Assembly (NCBI GenBank): GCA_947502635.1
Contig: CANNAN010000002.1
Location: forward strand, 574,160 to 638,159
From: an uncultured Flavobacteriaceae bacterium
GTDB taxonomy: Bacteria; Bacteroidota; Bacteroidia; Flavobacteriales; Flavobacteriaceae
DNA length: 64,000 nucleotides
Direction of reading: 5' to 3'
Below are positions 43,226 through 52,781 of this stretch, one piece after another; positions within the stretch are counted from its first letter, which is position 1; each line of letters begins with the position of its first letter. The notes beneath the pieces were generated by a model. It did no database searches. It was not told where the DNA came from and worked only from the letters and a program-made list of their open reading frames with translations. Position numbers and translations under genes: made by a program.

Positions 43226-44203
43226 ATGATTGAAGTTGGCATTATAGGAGGCGCTGGTTATACAGCAGGTGAGTTAGTGAGGTTATTAATATCGCATCCA
43301 GAAACAAATATTAATTTTGTTTTCAGTACCTCTAACGCGGGTAATAAAATTAGTCATATTCATCAAGATTTAGTAGGGTCTTTAGATTTAAAATTTACAG
43401 ATACTATTAATCCAGATGTAGATGTGTTGTTTCTGTGTTTAGGTCATGGTAATTCGGTAAAGTTTTTAGAGAATAATACATTTTCAGATAAAACTAAAAT
43501 TATCGATTTAGGAAATGATTTCAGATTGGAAAACGATAAGATTTTTGATGGCAAAAACTTTGTGTATGGCTTACCAGAATTACAAAGAGAAGCTGTGAAA
43601 TCGGCTGATTATATTGCCAACCCAGGCTGTTTTGCAACAGCCATTCAATTAGCATTATTGCCATTAGCCGAAAAGAATTTAATAAATAATGATGTGCATA
43701 TTAATGCCGTTACAGGCGCTACAGGTGCTGGAACATCGTTATCAGCAACGACACATTATACATGGAGAGATAATAACTTTTCGTATTACAAGCCATTTAC
43801 GCATCAACATTTAGGAGAAATTAATCAGTCTGTAAAGCAATTACAAAATGATTTTTCTTCAGAGATTTTGTTTATGCCGAATAGGGGTAATTTTTCAAGA
43901 GGAATTTTTGCAACTCTTTATACAGATTTTGAAGGTACGGTTGAAGAAGCGATCACTATGTATAAAGATTTTTATAAAGCGGCTAAGTTTACTTTTGTTT
44001 CAGATGCCCCAATACATTTAAAGCAAGTAGTAAATACTAATAAATGTATCATACATTTGCATAAACATAATAATAAATTATTAGTTACGAGTGTGATTGA
44101 TAATTTGTTAAAAGGGGCTTCGGGTCAAGCCATTCAAAACATGAATTTAATGTTTGGATTGGAAGAAACAACAGGGTTACAATTAAAAGCTACCTACTTT
44201 TAA
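43226..44203 (+). CDS. argC: N-acyl-gamma-glutamyl-phosphate reductase
   Basis: A 325-residue NADPH enzyme. The Rossmann start is 'IIGGAGYTAGELVRLLISHP', the catalytic Cys is in 'YIANPGCFATAIQLALLPL', and the His region is 'KPFTHQHLGEINQ'. It reduces N-acylglutamyl phosphate to the semialdehyde. It lies 3 bp after argG. The 249-bp gap after it contains dispersed repeats. Confidence 0.97.
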   Translation: MIEVGIIGGAGYTAGELVRLLISHPETNINFVFSTSNAGNKISHIHQDLVGSLDLKFTDTINPDVDVLFLCLGHGNSVKFLENNTFSDKTKIIDLGNDFRLENDKIFDGKNFVYGLPELQREAVKSADYIANPGCFATAIQLALLPLAEKNLINNDVHINAVTGATGAGTSLSATTHYTWRDNNFSYYKPFTHQHLGEINQSVKQLQNDFSSEILFMPNRGNFSRGIFATLYTDFEGTVEEAITMYKDFYKAAKFTFVSDAPIHLKQVVNTNKCIIHLHKHNNKLLVTSVIDNLLKGASGQAIQNMNLMFGLEETTGLQLKATYF

Positions 44204-44217
44204 AAAGTATTTTAATT

Positions 44218-44452
44218 GTCATTCCTGCGCAGGCAGGAATCCACTTGAAGGCGACGTATTTTTAATCCCCACCTAAGCTCCCCAAATAAAGGAGGGTTAG
44301 GGGAAGATATAGAGCAAGAGTGGTGCGTTAGGGATAGTAGTGGAAAGCCCACAGCGATAGCGAGGACTTGCAACGGATAGCCCGACCCTTGTGGTAACGC
44401 CAAGAAAATAATAACCCCTCCCAGGAGGGAATGATGAAAAAAAGTATAAATT
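44218..44452. repeat. Intra-operon cluster of dispersed repeats
   Basis: 44218-44241 ('TGTCATTCCTGCGCAGGCAG') matches the arms of the 19481-19683 element. About 44322-44405 ('AGGGATAGTAGTGGAAAGCC', then 'CAACGGATAGCCCGACCC') matches copy A near the start of the window. 'CCTCCCAGGAGG' follows. The insertions sit between argC and proC without breaking either gene, and could weaken co-transcription of the downstream genes. Confidence 0.55.
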
Positions 44453-45247
44453 ATGAAAATAGCTATCATAGGAACAGGGAATTTAGGAAGTTCAATCGCT
44501 AAAGGGCTTATAAAAAATAAGTCATTTACCTCGTTGTATCTAAGCGATAAAAACACATCGGCTGTAGAATCTTTTGAAGACGAAGCTTATGTTACCATTA
44601 CAAGTAACAATGCGCAAGCAGTTGAAGCATCAGATATTATCCTTTTTGCATTGCAACCCAGACACATTGAAAAAGTATTGGAAGATGTCTCCCCATTTAT
44701 AAAAGCTGATCATGTTGTACTTTCGGTAGCAGCTGGTTTTGAGATTTCCAGAATAGAAAGTATTATAGGGAGTGATAAAAATATTATTCGCGTGATGCCG
44801 AATACAGCTATATCTATAGGGAAATCTATGACATGTCTTTCAGGGAATGATAAAGGTCAGAGGAAAATTGAATTGGCAAAAGAGATATTTAATCAGTTAG
44901 GGACTACCATGGTCATTCCAGAAGAACAATTACAAGCAGCAACAGTTATTTGTGCTAGTGGTATAGCATTTTGGATGCGTTTGGTACGTGCGACCACTCA
45001 AGGTGCCATTCAATTAGGTTTTGAAGCGCATGAAGCACACGATTTGGCAGTTCAAACTTGTTTTGGTTCTGCTAGTTTGTTAATTGAATCGGGGAGACAT
45101 CCAGAGCAGGAAATTGATCGCGTAACAACGCCTAGCGGATGTACTATTGAAGGATTGAATGCTATGGAACACCAAGGTTTAAGCTCTGCCTTAATACAGG
45201 GTATTGTATCATCATTTGAAAAAATTAACCAAATTAAAAAGAATTAA
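44453..45247 (+). CDS. proC: Pyrroline-5-carboxylate reductase
   Basis: A 264-residue NADPH enzyme for the last step of proline synthesis. The nucleotide motif 'IAIIGTGNLGSSIAKGL' opens the protein. The C-terminal dimer domain has 'VTTPSGCTIEGLNAMEHQGL', the family signature. Its place within the arginine operon, followed by argD, proA and proB, mixes the proline and arginine branches from glutamate. Confidence 0.96.
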   Translation: MKIAIIGTGNLGSSIAKGLIKNKSFTSLYLSDKNTSAVESFEDEAYVTITSNNAQAVEASDIILFALQPRHIEKVLEDVSPFIKADHVVLSVAAGFEISRIESIIGSDKNIIRVMPNTAISIGKSMTCLSGNDKGQRKIELAKEIFNQLGTTMVIPEEQLQAATVICASGIAFWMRLVRATTQGAIQLGFEAHEAHDLAVQTCFGSASLLIESGRHPEQEIDRVTTPSGCTIEGLNAMEHQGLSSALIQGIVSSFEKINQIKKN

Positions 45248-45248
45248 A

Positions 45249-46394
45249 ATGCCATTATTTGACGTTTACCCATTATATAATGTGACTCCAGTTTCAGGGA
45301 AAGACATCCTTGTTTACGATAACGAAGGAACCGAATATTTAGATCTTTACGGAGGTCATGCTGTGATTTCTATAGGGCATGCGCATCCAAATTATGTTCA
45401 GGCAATTACCAATCAAGTTAATGCATTAGGGTTTTATTCTAATGCGATTCAAAACCCATTGCAAAAACAACTGGCAGATAAAATTGAAGCACTATCTGGA
45501 TGTAAAGATTATGAGTTATTTTTATGTAACTCGGGGGCAGAAGCGAACGAAAATGCTTTAAAACTAGCTTCTTTTAAAACAGGAAAAAAACGTGTTGTTG
45601 CCTTTAGTAATGGATTTCATGGAAGAACATCTGCAGCTGTAGCGGCAACCGATAACCCAAATATTATCGCACCAATAAATGCTCAGCAAGCTGTAACAAT
45701 TTTATCTTTAAATGATGTTGAAGGGGTTAAAAGAGAATTAGAAAAAGGGGATGTTTGTGCTGTTATTGTAGAATTTATTCAAGGTGTTGGTGGTTTAGAT
45801 CAAGGAACTACAGCGTTTTTCGAACAAGTAGATGCCCTTTGTAAAGCTAATAACACGATGTTTATAGCTGATGAAATTCAATGTGGCTATGGTCGATCGG
45901 GTAAGTTCTTTGCTTTTCAACATTATAAAGTGACCCCAGATATTATATCTCTAGCAAAAGGTATGGGAAATGGTTTCCCAATAGGCGGGATATTAATTCA
46001 TCCAGATATAGAATCTAAATATGGGATGTTAGGAACAACCTTTGGAGGTAATCATTTAGCATGTGTAGCAGGTTTAGCCGTTTTAAATACGATTGAAGAA
46101 GAAAAGCTCATTGAAAATACAAATGATATTTCGGAGTATTTTATTGGAATAGCGAAAACAATTCCGCAAATAAAGAATATAAAAGGAAGAGGATTGATGT
46201 TAGGTTTAGAATTCGATTTTGAAGTTGGAGACTTACGCAAAGAATTAATTTATAACTATAAAATATTTACGGGTGGCGCATCCAACAAGAAATTGTTAAG
46301 AATATTACCGCCATTAACCATAAAGAAAGAACACGTAGATCAATTTTTTGAAGCGCTTAAAAAGGTTTTAACAGAAATACAAGAAACAGTTTAA
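45249..46394 (+). CDS. argD: N-acylornithine aminotransferase
   Basis: A 381-residue class III aminotransferase from ATG 45249. The alternative at 45204 overlaps proC by 44 bp and adds an unrelated Lys-rich stretch. It has 'FLCNSGAEANENALKLA', 'FIADEIQCGYGRSGKFFAF' and the PLP lysine in 'ISLAKGMGNGFPIGG'. It converts the N-acyl semialdehyde to N-acylornithine. An ornithine-aminotransferase role is possible given the neighbouring proC. Confidence 0.94.
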   Translation: MPLFDVYPLYNVTPVSGKDILVYDNEGTEYLDLYGGHAVISIGHAHPNYVQAITNQVNALGFYSNAIQNPLQKQLADKIEALSGCKDYELFLCNSGAEANENALKLASFKTGKKRVVAFSNGFHGRTSAAVAATDNPNIIAPINAQQAVTILSLNDVEGVKRELEKGDVCAVIVEFIQGVGGLDQGTTAFFEQVDALCKANNTMFIADEIQCGYGRSGKFFAFQHYKVTPDIISLAKGMGNGFPIGGILIHPDIESKYGMLGTTFGGNHLACVAGLAVLNTIEEEKLIENTNDISEYFIGIAKTIPQIKNIKGRGLMLGLEFDFEVGDLRKELIYNYKIFTGGASNKKLLRILPPLTIKKEHVDQFFEALKKVLTEIQETV

Positions 46395-46561
46395 AAGACT
46401 ATGTATTATGAGATGTCTCAATCGTGCCACATATCGACATGACAAGGCAATATTAATTGTAGTATATCATTTCGACAAAAGGGGAAATCACAGAAGAAGC
46501 TAACGGATATAGCGAGACTAATCACTGAAACTGAATACTGGAACAACTGAACACTAAAAAA
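46395..46561. repeat. Degenerate repeat remnant between argD and proA
   Basis: It contains 'GAGATGTCTC', 'ATTTCGACAAAAGGGGAAATC' and 'TAACGGATATAGCGAGAC', blocks like those at 1637-1675, 325-486 and 44322-44405. No gene is seen. Confidence 0.4.
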
Positions 46562-47755
46562 ATGAACACATTATTATCTATAGAAAAAAGAAATGCCGTA
46601 TTGCTTAAAATGGCGGTGCTTCTGGAACAAGAAAGAAATGCCATTATTGCTATTAATAAAACCGATTTAGAAGCATATAATGGGGATGATATTTCTATGT
46701 ACGACAGACTAAAAGTGGATGATGCTAAGGTAGATGAAATGATTACATCGGTTACACATTTAGCATCTCAAGAAGATCCTGTTGGTGTAGAACGTTTTAG
46801 TTTTAAGCATGATAATGGGATGCAAGTTTATAATAAAACAGCATCATTTGGAACGGTATTAATTATTTACGAATCTAGACCAGATGTCACGGTAGAGGCA
46901 GCAGGCATCGCTTTTAAATCTGGGAATAAAATATTACTAAAAGGTGGTAAAGAGTCACTAAAATCAAATTTAAAAATTGTTGAGTTGTGGCACCAAGCTT
47001 TAAAAGAAAATGAAGCTTCGATAGATTGGGTGGAATATTTACAATTTAACAGAGCAGAAACACAAGCTTTTTTAGAAAAACCAACACAGAAAGTCGATTT
47101 AATTGTGCCACGTGGTGGTGAACGTTTAATAGCGTTTGTAAAACAACATGCTACTTGCCCGGTAATTATTAGTGGTCGTGGTAATAACTTTGTATATGTG
47201 CACAAAGAAGCCAATTTAGATATAGCCATGGATGTGATTCTCAATGGTAAATCAAAAATATCGGCCTGTAATGCGATTGATAAAGTTTTAATTGATAAAG
47301 ATCTTCCTAATAAAGAAGCATTCATTAAAAACTTAATTTCTAAATTAAAAGCGTCTAATATCCAAATATTAGGAGATGAGGCAACATGTCAATTTGATGA
47401 AATTGAAGCGTTTGAATCTGATGATATTTGGTATGAAGAATTTTTAGACTATAAGATTGTTGTTGGAGAAATAACATCGAATGCCGACACTATTGCCAAA
47501 ATAAATAAATATTCAGGAGGACATTCATCAGTTATTGTCACAACTAATGAAGCAGAAGCGAAGTTGTTTATGGAGAATGTAGATACTGCAGCTGTATATC
47601 ATAATGCATCTTCACGTTTCACAGATGGCGGACAACTAGGTTTAGGTGGTGAATTAGCCATTAGTACAGATAAATTACACCAAAGAGGACCGATAGGCTT
47701 ACAGCATTTGGTGACTAATAAATGGTACGTTCATGGAAATGGGCAAATAAGATAA
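46562..47755 (+). CDS. proA: Glutamate-5-semialdehyde dehydrogenase (gamma-glutamyl phosphate reductase)
   Basis: A 397-residue ALDH-fold enzyme. 'DVTVEAAGIAFKSGNKILLKG' and the catalytic cysteine region 'SACNAIDKVLID' are typical, as is the C-terminal 'RFTDGGQLGLGGELAIST'. It reduces gamma-glutamyl phosphate on the way to proline and is coupled with proB, which starts 2 bp after its stop codon. Confidence 0.95.
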   Translation: MNTLLSIEKRNAVLLKMAVLLEQERNAIIAINKTDLEAYNGDDISMYDRLKVDDAKVDEMITSVTHLASQEDPVGVERFSFKHDNGMQVYNKTASFGTVLIIYESRPDVTVEAAGIAFKSGNKILLKGGKESLKSNLKIVELWHQALKENEASIDWVEYLQFNRAETQAFLEKPTQKVDLIVPRGGERLIAFVKQHATCPVIISGRGNNFVYVHKEANLDIAMDVILNGKSKISACNAIDKVLIDKDLPNKEAFIKNLISKLKASNIQILGDEATCQFDEIEAFESDDIWYEEFLDYKIVVGEITSNADTIAKINKYSGGHSSVIVTTNEAEAKLFMENVDTAAVYHNASSRFTDGGQLGLGGELAISTDKLHQRGPIGLQHLVTNKWYVHGNGQIR

Positions 47756-47757
47756 CC

Positions 47758-48519
47758 ATGAAAAAGAAAAGAATATTACTTAAAGTAGGTTCTAATACAC
47801 TTACTAAGGAAACTAATAATATTTCCAGAGGTAAGATCGAAGATATCGCAAATCAAATCGCGCAATTACAAGATACTTGTGAATTTGTTATTGTGAGTTC
47901 TGGAGCTATTGCTGTAGCAAAACAGTTTGTGAAGTTAGAAAGTAAGCAAAAAGAAGTTTTTGTAAAGCAAGCTTTAGCATCTATAGGTCAGCCACACCTT
48001 ATAAGGATTTATCAAGAGATTTTTAGAGAATATGGACTACTAACATCACAATGTTTATTATCCTATTCAGATTTTGAAAAGCAGGAAAGTAAGACCAATA
48101 TTGTGAATACCATTAATGTACTCGTTAACAATAATTATATACCGATTATTAATGAAAACGATACGGTTGCTACCGATGAAATTAAATTTGGAGATAACGA
48201 TAAATTAGGAGCGCTTACCGCATCGCTTTTAAATGCCGATCTGTTTATAATAGCAACCAACACAAACGGTATTTATACCAAAGAATCCATAGAAAATGGA
48301 ACCCCAAAAACCATAGAACTCGTTGAAGACTTTGATCAATTAAAGAATCAAGTAGTAAACTCTAAATCTACTCATGGTACTGGAGGCATGCAATCTAAAA
48401 TAGATGCCATTTCAGTAGCAAAACAAGCAAACGTAGAAACATGGATAGTAAACGGATTAGAAGATAACTTTATAGTCAATGCTTTTGATAATAAGGTGCC
48501 GTTTACCAAAATAAAATAA
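47758..48519 (+). CDS. proB: Glutamate 5-kinase (short form, no PUA domain)
   Basis: A 253-residue amino-acid kinase from ATG 47758 ('KRILLKVGSNTLTKE'). The in-frame ATG at 47722 lies inside proA. It has 'INENDTVATDEIKFGDNDKL', then 'HGTGGMQSKIDAI' for ATP and phosphate binding. The C-terminal PUA domain found in E. coli ProB (367 residues) is absent. PUA-less forms are known and can differ in proline feedback. Confidence 0.94.
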   Translation: MKKKRILLKVGSNTLTKETNNISRGKIEDIANQIAQLQDTCEFVIVSSGAIAVAKQFVKLESKQKEVFVKQALASIGQPHLIRIYQEIFREYGLLTSQCLLSYSDFEKQESKTNIVNTINVLVNNNYIPIINENDTVATDEIKFGDNDKLGALTASLLNADLFIIATNTNGIYTKESIENGTPKTIELVEDFDQLKNQVVNSKSTHGTGGMQSKIDAISVAKQANVETWIVNGLEDNFIVNAFDNKVPFTKIK

Positions 48520-48573
48520 TATGTTCTTACAAGGTTTTAAGCACTTTGTAGGTATGGAATAAAAAAGAGACAC

Positions 48574-49512
48574 ATGAAACATTACACCTCCATAAACGAT
48601 ATAGACAACATCAATTCTTGGATTGAAGAAGCTAAAGTATTAAAACAAGATCCTTTAAAACATAAGGAATTAGGAAAAAATAAAACCATTGGTTTGTTAT
48701 TCTTTAATTCTAGTTTGCGTACCCGTTTAAGTACACAAAAAGCGGCATTAAATTTAGGAATGGATCCTATTGTTATGAATGTGTCTGGTGATGCTTGGGG
48801 AATCGAATTTGGAGACGGTACAGTTATGAATGGTAATACTGCAGAACATATAAAAGAAGCAGCTGCAGTGGTGTCTCAATATTGTAATATTATTGCAGTA
48901 AGAGCGTTTCCATCATTAACAGATAAGGCAAAAGATGAAAGTGAGCAGGTTTTAAAATCGTTTGTTAAATATGCGTCCGTTCCTATTGTGAACATGGAGA
49001 GTGCTACAGGACATCCATTACAAGGATTAACAGATGCGCTAACCATTTCAGAACACGCTAAAGTTGCAAAACCAAAAGTCGTGTTAAGTTGGGCACCACA
49101 TGTAAGAACCTTACCCCATGCGGTAGCAAATAGTTTTACCCAAGCCATGCAAAAAATGGATGTGGAGTTTGTAATTACGCATCCTGAAGGTTACGATTTA
49201 AATCCAGAAATTACGGGAGACACACCAATAATTTACAATCAGGAAGAAGCCTTTGCTAATGCTGATTTTGTGTATACAAAAAACTGGAGTTCGTATACAG
49301 ATTATGGAAAGATTTTAAGTGAAGATCCTAATTGGATGATTACCAAAGAAAAACTAGGTGATGCTAAATTTATGCACTGCTTACCAGTAAGACGAAATGT
49401 AGTCGTAGAAGATGCCGTTTTAGATAGTGACAACTCATTAGTGATTCAACAAGCTAATAACAGAACCTATGCAGCACAACTGGTACTCAAAAAAATATTA
49501 GAAAATGCCTAA
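48574..49512 (+). CDS. argF': N-acylornithine carbamoyltransferase
   Basis: A 312-residue transcarbamylase. Instead of the STRT carbamoyl-phosphate loop of ordinary OTCase it has 'NSSLRTRLSTQKAALNLGMD'. It also has 'SATGHPLQGLTDALTI' and the 'FMHCLPVRRNV' motif. This wording belongs to the AOTCase/SOTCase branch, which acts on N-acetyl- or N-succinyl-ornithine. The pathway here should therefore run through N-acyl-citrulline, with ArgE removing the acyl group afterwards, as reported for Xanthomonas (acetyl) and Bacteroides (succinyl). The acyl group cannot be fixed from sequence by eye. It overlaps argB by 8 bp. Confidence 0.9.
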   Translation: MKHYTSINDIDNINSWIEEAKVLKQDPLKHKELGKNKTIGLLFFNSSLRTRLSTQKAALNLGMDPIVMNVSGDAWGIEFGDGTVMNGNTAEHIKEAAAVVSQYCNIIAVRAFPSLTDKAKDESEQVLKSFVKYASVPIVNMESATGHPLQGLTDALTISEHAKVAKPKVVLSWAPHVRTLPHAVANSFTQAMQKMDVEFVITHPEGYDLNPEITGDTPIIYNQEEAFANADFVYTKNWSSYTDYGKILSEDPNWMITKEKLGDAKFMHCLPVRRNVVVEDAVLDSDNSLVIQQANNRTYAAQLVLKKILENA

Positions 49513-50287
49513 AGAAAAACTATCCATAGTAAAAATAGGAGGAAATATTATTGAAGATGAAACATCTTTAATAGCCTTTTTAAAGCTGTTTTCTAATTTA
49601 GAAGGAAAGAAAATATTGGTGCATGGTGGCGGTAAACGAGCGACATCAATGGCATCAAAATTAGGAATAGCATCCAACATGATAAACGGCAGGCGTATTA
49701 CTGATGCCGAAACATTAGAAGTAATCACCATGGTTTATGGCGGTCTGGTTAACAAAAATGTTGTTGCCAAACTCCAAGCTTTAAATACCAATGCCATTGG
49801 GTTAACAGGTGCCGATATTAATAGTATTACATCAGATAAAAGACCTGTAAAGGATATCGATTTTGGGTTTGTTGGTGACGTTAAACAAGTGGCTCACGAA
49901 TCTATAGATAAACTAATTCAGGCGAATTTCACACCTGTTTTTTGTGCCATTACGCACGATGGTAACGGGCAATTATTAAATACCAATGCAGATACCATTA
50001 CCTCTCAAGTAGCAGTAGGTATGAGTCATTTATACGAAACATCTATTTATTATTGTTTTGAATTGAATGGTGTTCTAGAAGATATTAATGATAAGAACTC
50101 GGTAGTAAAACATATCGATTCAAAGACTTATAAAAAGTTGTTAGAAAAAGGAATCATTGCAGATGGTATGTTACCAAAATTAGAAAACTGTTTTGATGCA
50201 TTAAATAATGGGGTAAATACAATTAATATGGGAAATACATCTATGTTAACCCAAGAAAATGATAATTTTACAACCATAACTTTATAA
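49505..50287 (+). CDS. argB: N-acylglutamate kinase
   Basis: A 260-residue amino-acid kinase: 'IVKIGGNIIEDE' for the ATP site, 'ILVHGGGKRATSMASKLGI', and 'GRRITDAETLEVITMVYGG' for the acylglutamate site. Its start lies inside the end of argF' (8-bp overlap), which implies translational coupling. It is followed by argE after 1 bp. Confidence 0.95.
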   Translation: MPKEKLSIVKIGGNIIEDETSLIAFLKLFSNLEGKKILVHGGGKRATSMASKLGIASNMINGRRITDAETLEVITMVYGGLVNKNVVAKLQALNTNAIGLTGADINSITSDKRPVKDIDFGFVGDVKQVAHESIDKLIQANFTPVFCAITHDGNGQLLNTNADTITSQVAVGMSHLYETSIYYCFELNGVLEDINDKNSVVKHIDSKTYKKLLEKGIIADGMLPKLENCFDALNNGVNTINMGNTSMLTQENDNFTTITL

Positions 50288-50288
50288 T

Positions 50289-51353
50289 ATGACGCAGCAG
50301 GAATTAACAAATGATGCCATATCACTTTTAAAAAGGTTGATAGAAACACAGTCATTTTCTTCAGAAGAAGATCAAACGGCATTACATATAGAAGATTGGT
50401 TTAAGCGTTATGAGATCGATTATAAAAGAACGCAAAATAATGTTTGGGCTATTAATAAGTATTTTGACGAAAGTAAACCTACGTTATTATTAAACTCACA
50501 TCATGATACCGTAAAGCCAAATAGCGCATATACCAAAGATCCGCTTAAAGCTATTGTAGAAGATGGTAAATTATATGGTTTAGGAAGTAATGATGCGGGT
50601 GGCTGTTTAGTATCTTTAATTGCCACATTTACGCATTTCTATAATCAAAAGAATTTAAAATATAACCTAGTAATAGTCGCTTCCGCGGAAGAGGAAAGCA
50701 GTGGACCAAACGGATTAAATAGTATGTTGGCTGTTATCCCAAACGTAGATGTGGCGATTGTAGGAGAACCAACATTAATGAATTTAGCAGTTGCGGAAAA
50801 AGGTTTAGTTGTTTTTGACGCTGTCGTTAAAGGAACGCCAAGTCATGCTGCACATCCTAACGATAACAATGCCATTTACAATACGATTGAAGTGCTACAA
50901 TGGTTTAAAGATTTTAAGTTTGAAAAAGGATCAGAAGCTTTAGGTGATGTAAAATTAACTGTGACACAAATTAATGCAGGAAAGCAACACAATGTTGTTC
51001 CAGCAGACGTACAATTGGTCATAGATGTTCGTGTAAATGATGCCTATAGTAATTCTGAAATTGCAGAAATTTTACAGGAGAAATCACCTTGTACAAGTAT
51101 TACGCCCCGTAGTTTACGTTTAAATTCGTCATGCATTCCTGTAGATCACGATTTGGTTAAAGCAGGTATAGCTATTGGTAGAACAACTTATGGCTCACCA
51201 ACCCTATCAGATCAAGCGGTGTTATCATGCCCGTCTTTAAAATTAGGACCAGGAGATAGTACACGTTCACATTCGGCAGATGAGTTTATTTATCTGAATG
51301 AAATAGAAGAAGGAGTGCGGATTTATATTGAATTATTAGAGAAAGTGCTTTAA
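50289..51353 (+). CDS. argE: N-acyl-citrulline/ornithine deacetylase (M20 peptidase family)
   Basis: A 354-residue zinc-dependent M20 enzyme. Metal and catalytic segments are 'LLLNSHHDTVKPN', 'LYGLGSNDAGGCLVSL', 'ASAEEESSGPNG', 'AIVGEPTLMNLAV' and 'LGPGDSTRSHSADEFI'. Placed after argF' and before argH, it most likely hydrolyses N-acyl-citrulline rather than N-acyl-ornithine. Confidence 0.92.
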   Translation: MTQQELTNDAISLLKRLIETQSFSSEEDQTALHIEDWFKRYEIDYKRTQNNVWAINKYFDESKPTLLLNSHHDTVKPNSAYTKDPLKAIVEDGKLYGLGSNDAGGCLVSLIATFTHFYNQKNLKYNLVIVASAEEESSGPNGLNSMLAVIPNVDVAIVGEPTLMNLAVAEKGLVVFDAVVKGTPSHAAHPNDNNAIYNTIEVLQWFKDFKFEKGSEALGDVKLTVTQINAGKQHNVVPADVQLVIDVRVNDAYSNSEIAEILQEKSPCTSITPRSLRLNSSCIPVDHDLVKAGIAIGRTTYGSPTLSDQAVLSCPSLKLGPGDSTRSHSADEFIYLNEIEEGVRIYIELLEKVL

Positions 51354-51473
51354 AGTATTAAGATAAAAGAATCAAGGATTAAGACAAGATATTAATTCAA
51401 TTTAAGTTTTTGCTCTAATAGAGAGTAGGTCTTTTATTAAGGTTCAAAATATTAAGAATTAAAATTTATTAAA

Positions 51474-52748
51474 ATGAAACTCTGGGATAAAGGAATATCA
51501 ATCGATAAAAAAATAGAGCAATTCACTGTTGGAAACGATAGAGAAATTGATATTCATATTGCAAAGTATGATGTCATAGCATCTAAAGCGCATGCTAAAA
51601 TGCTTCAGAAAATTGGTATTATCACTGTTGAAGAACTGGTTGAATTACTAGGAGGATTAAAAGTTTTAGAAACTCAGATTGAAAATGGAACGTTTGTTAT
51701 AGAGCCTCAGTTTGAAGATGTACATTCCAAAATAGAATTCGAATTGACTAAATCTTTGGGTGAGGTAGGTAAAAAGATCCATACAGCACGCTCCAGAAAC
51801 GATCAGGTTTTAGTGGCTTTGCATTTGTATTATAAAGAGAATTTGGGTATTGTAAAAGAAAAAACAAAAACTTTTTTTACATCACTTCTTGAATTAGCTG
51901 AAACTCATAAAGATAAAGTATTACCTGGTTATACTCATTTACAAGTGGCTATGCCATCATCTTTTGGATTATGGTTCTCTGCCTATGCAGAGTTAATAAT
52001 AGACGATGTATATTTATTAGATGCAGCCATTAAAACAGTAGATCAAAATCCATTGGGTTCAGCCGCAGGTTATGGAAGCTCATTTCCTATCGATAGAGAA
52101 TTAACCACCAAAGAAATGCAGTTTTCTACTCTAAAATATAATGTAGTAGCTGCACAAATGAGTCGTGGGAAAAGTGAACGAACCATAGCGTCGAGCCTAG
52201 GAAGCCTTTGTAATACCATGTCTCGTTTTGCAATGGATATCTGTTTGTATATGAGTCAGAATTTTGGATTCATTACATTTCCAGACGAATTAACTACAGG
52301 TAGTAGTATCATGCCTCATAAGAAGAATCCCGATGTATTTGAATTGATTCGAGGTAAGTGTAATAAAATACAAGCATTACAAAGCGAAATGATTTTAATA
52401 ACTAATAATTTGCCAAGTGGTTACCACAGAGATTTTCAGTTATTAAAAGAGAATATTATTGCAGCTTTTGAAGAAGTAAAAGATATTCTGGATATTTTTA
52501 ATTATTCCATTCAACAAATCATTGTAAAAGATGTAGATATTAATAGTGATTTGTATAAATACTTATTTACAGTAGATAATATAAACACACTGGTTGTTGA
52601 AGGACAAAGTTTTAGAGAGGCTTACCAGAAAATTGGCGGACAAGTACAGGATGGCACTTATGTTCCAGATACGTCAAAACACCATACACACGTTGGAAGC
52701 ATTCATAATTTAAGTTTAGATAAGATTCGTGATAAGTTTCCTGAATAA
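51474..52748 (+). CDS. argH: Argininosuccinate lyase
   Basis: A 424-residue fumarase/aspartase-family enzyme. The signature 'TGSSIMPHKKNPDVFELIRG' is intact, and 'HTARSRNDQVLVALHLYYKE' and 'GYTHLQVAMPSSFGLW' are present. It makes arginine and fumarate and is the last gene of the operon. The 120-bp gap after argE holds no clear signal. Confidence 0.97.
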   Translation: MKLWDKGISIDKKIEQFTVGNDREIDIHIAKYDVIASKAHAKMLQKIGIITVEELVELLGGLKVLETQIENGTFVIEPQFEDVHSKIEFELTKSLGEVGKKIHTARSRNDQVLVALHLYYKENLGIVKEKTKTFFTSLLELAETHKDKVLPGYTHLQVAMPSSFGLWFSAYAELIIDDVYLLDAAIKTVDQNPLGSAAGYGSSFPIDRELTTKEMQFSTLKYNVVAAQMSRGKSERTIASSLGSLCNTMSRFAMDICLYMSQNFGFITFPDELTTGSSIMPHKKNPDVFELIRGKCNKIQALQSEMILITNNLPSGYHRDFQLLKENIIAAFEEVKDILDIFNYSIQQIIVKDVDINSDLYKYLFTVDNINTLVVEGQSFREAYQKIGGQVQDGTYVPDTSKHHTHVGSIHNLSLDKIRDKFPE

Positions 52749-52781
52749 ATTAAAGATTAACTAGGCTTAATTTTTAAAGCA

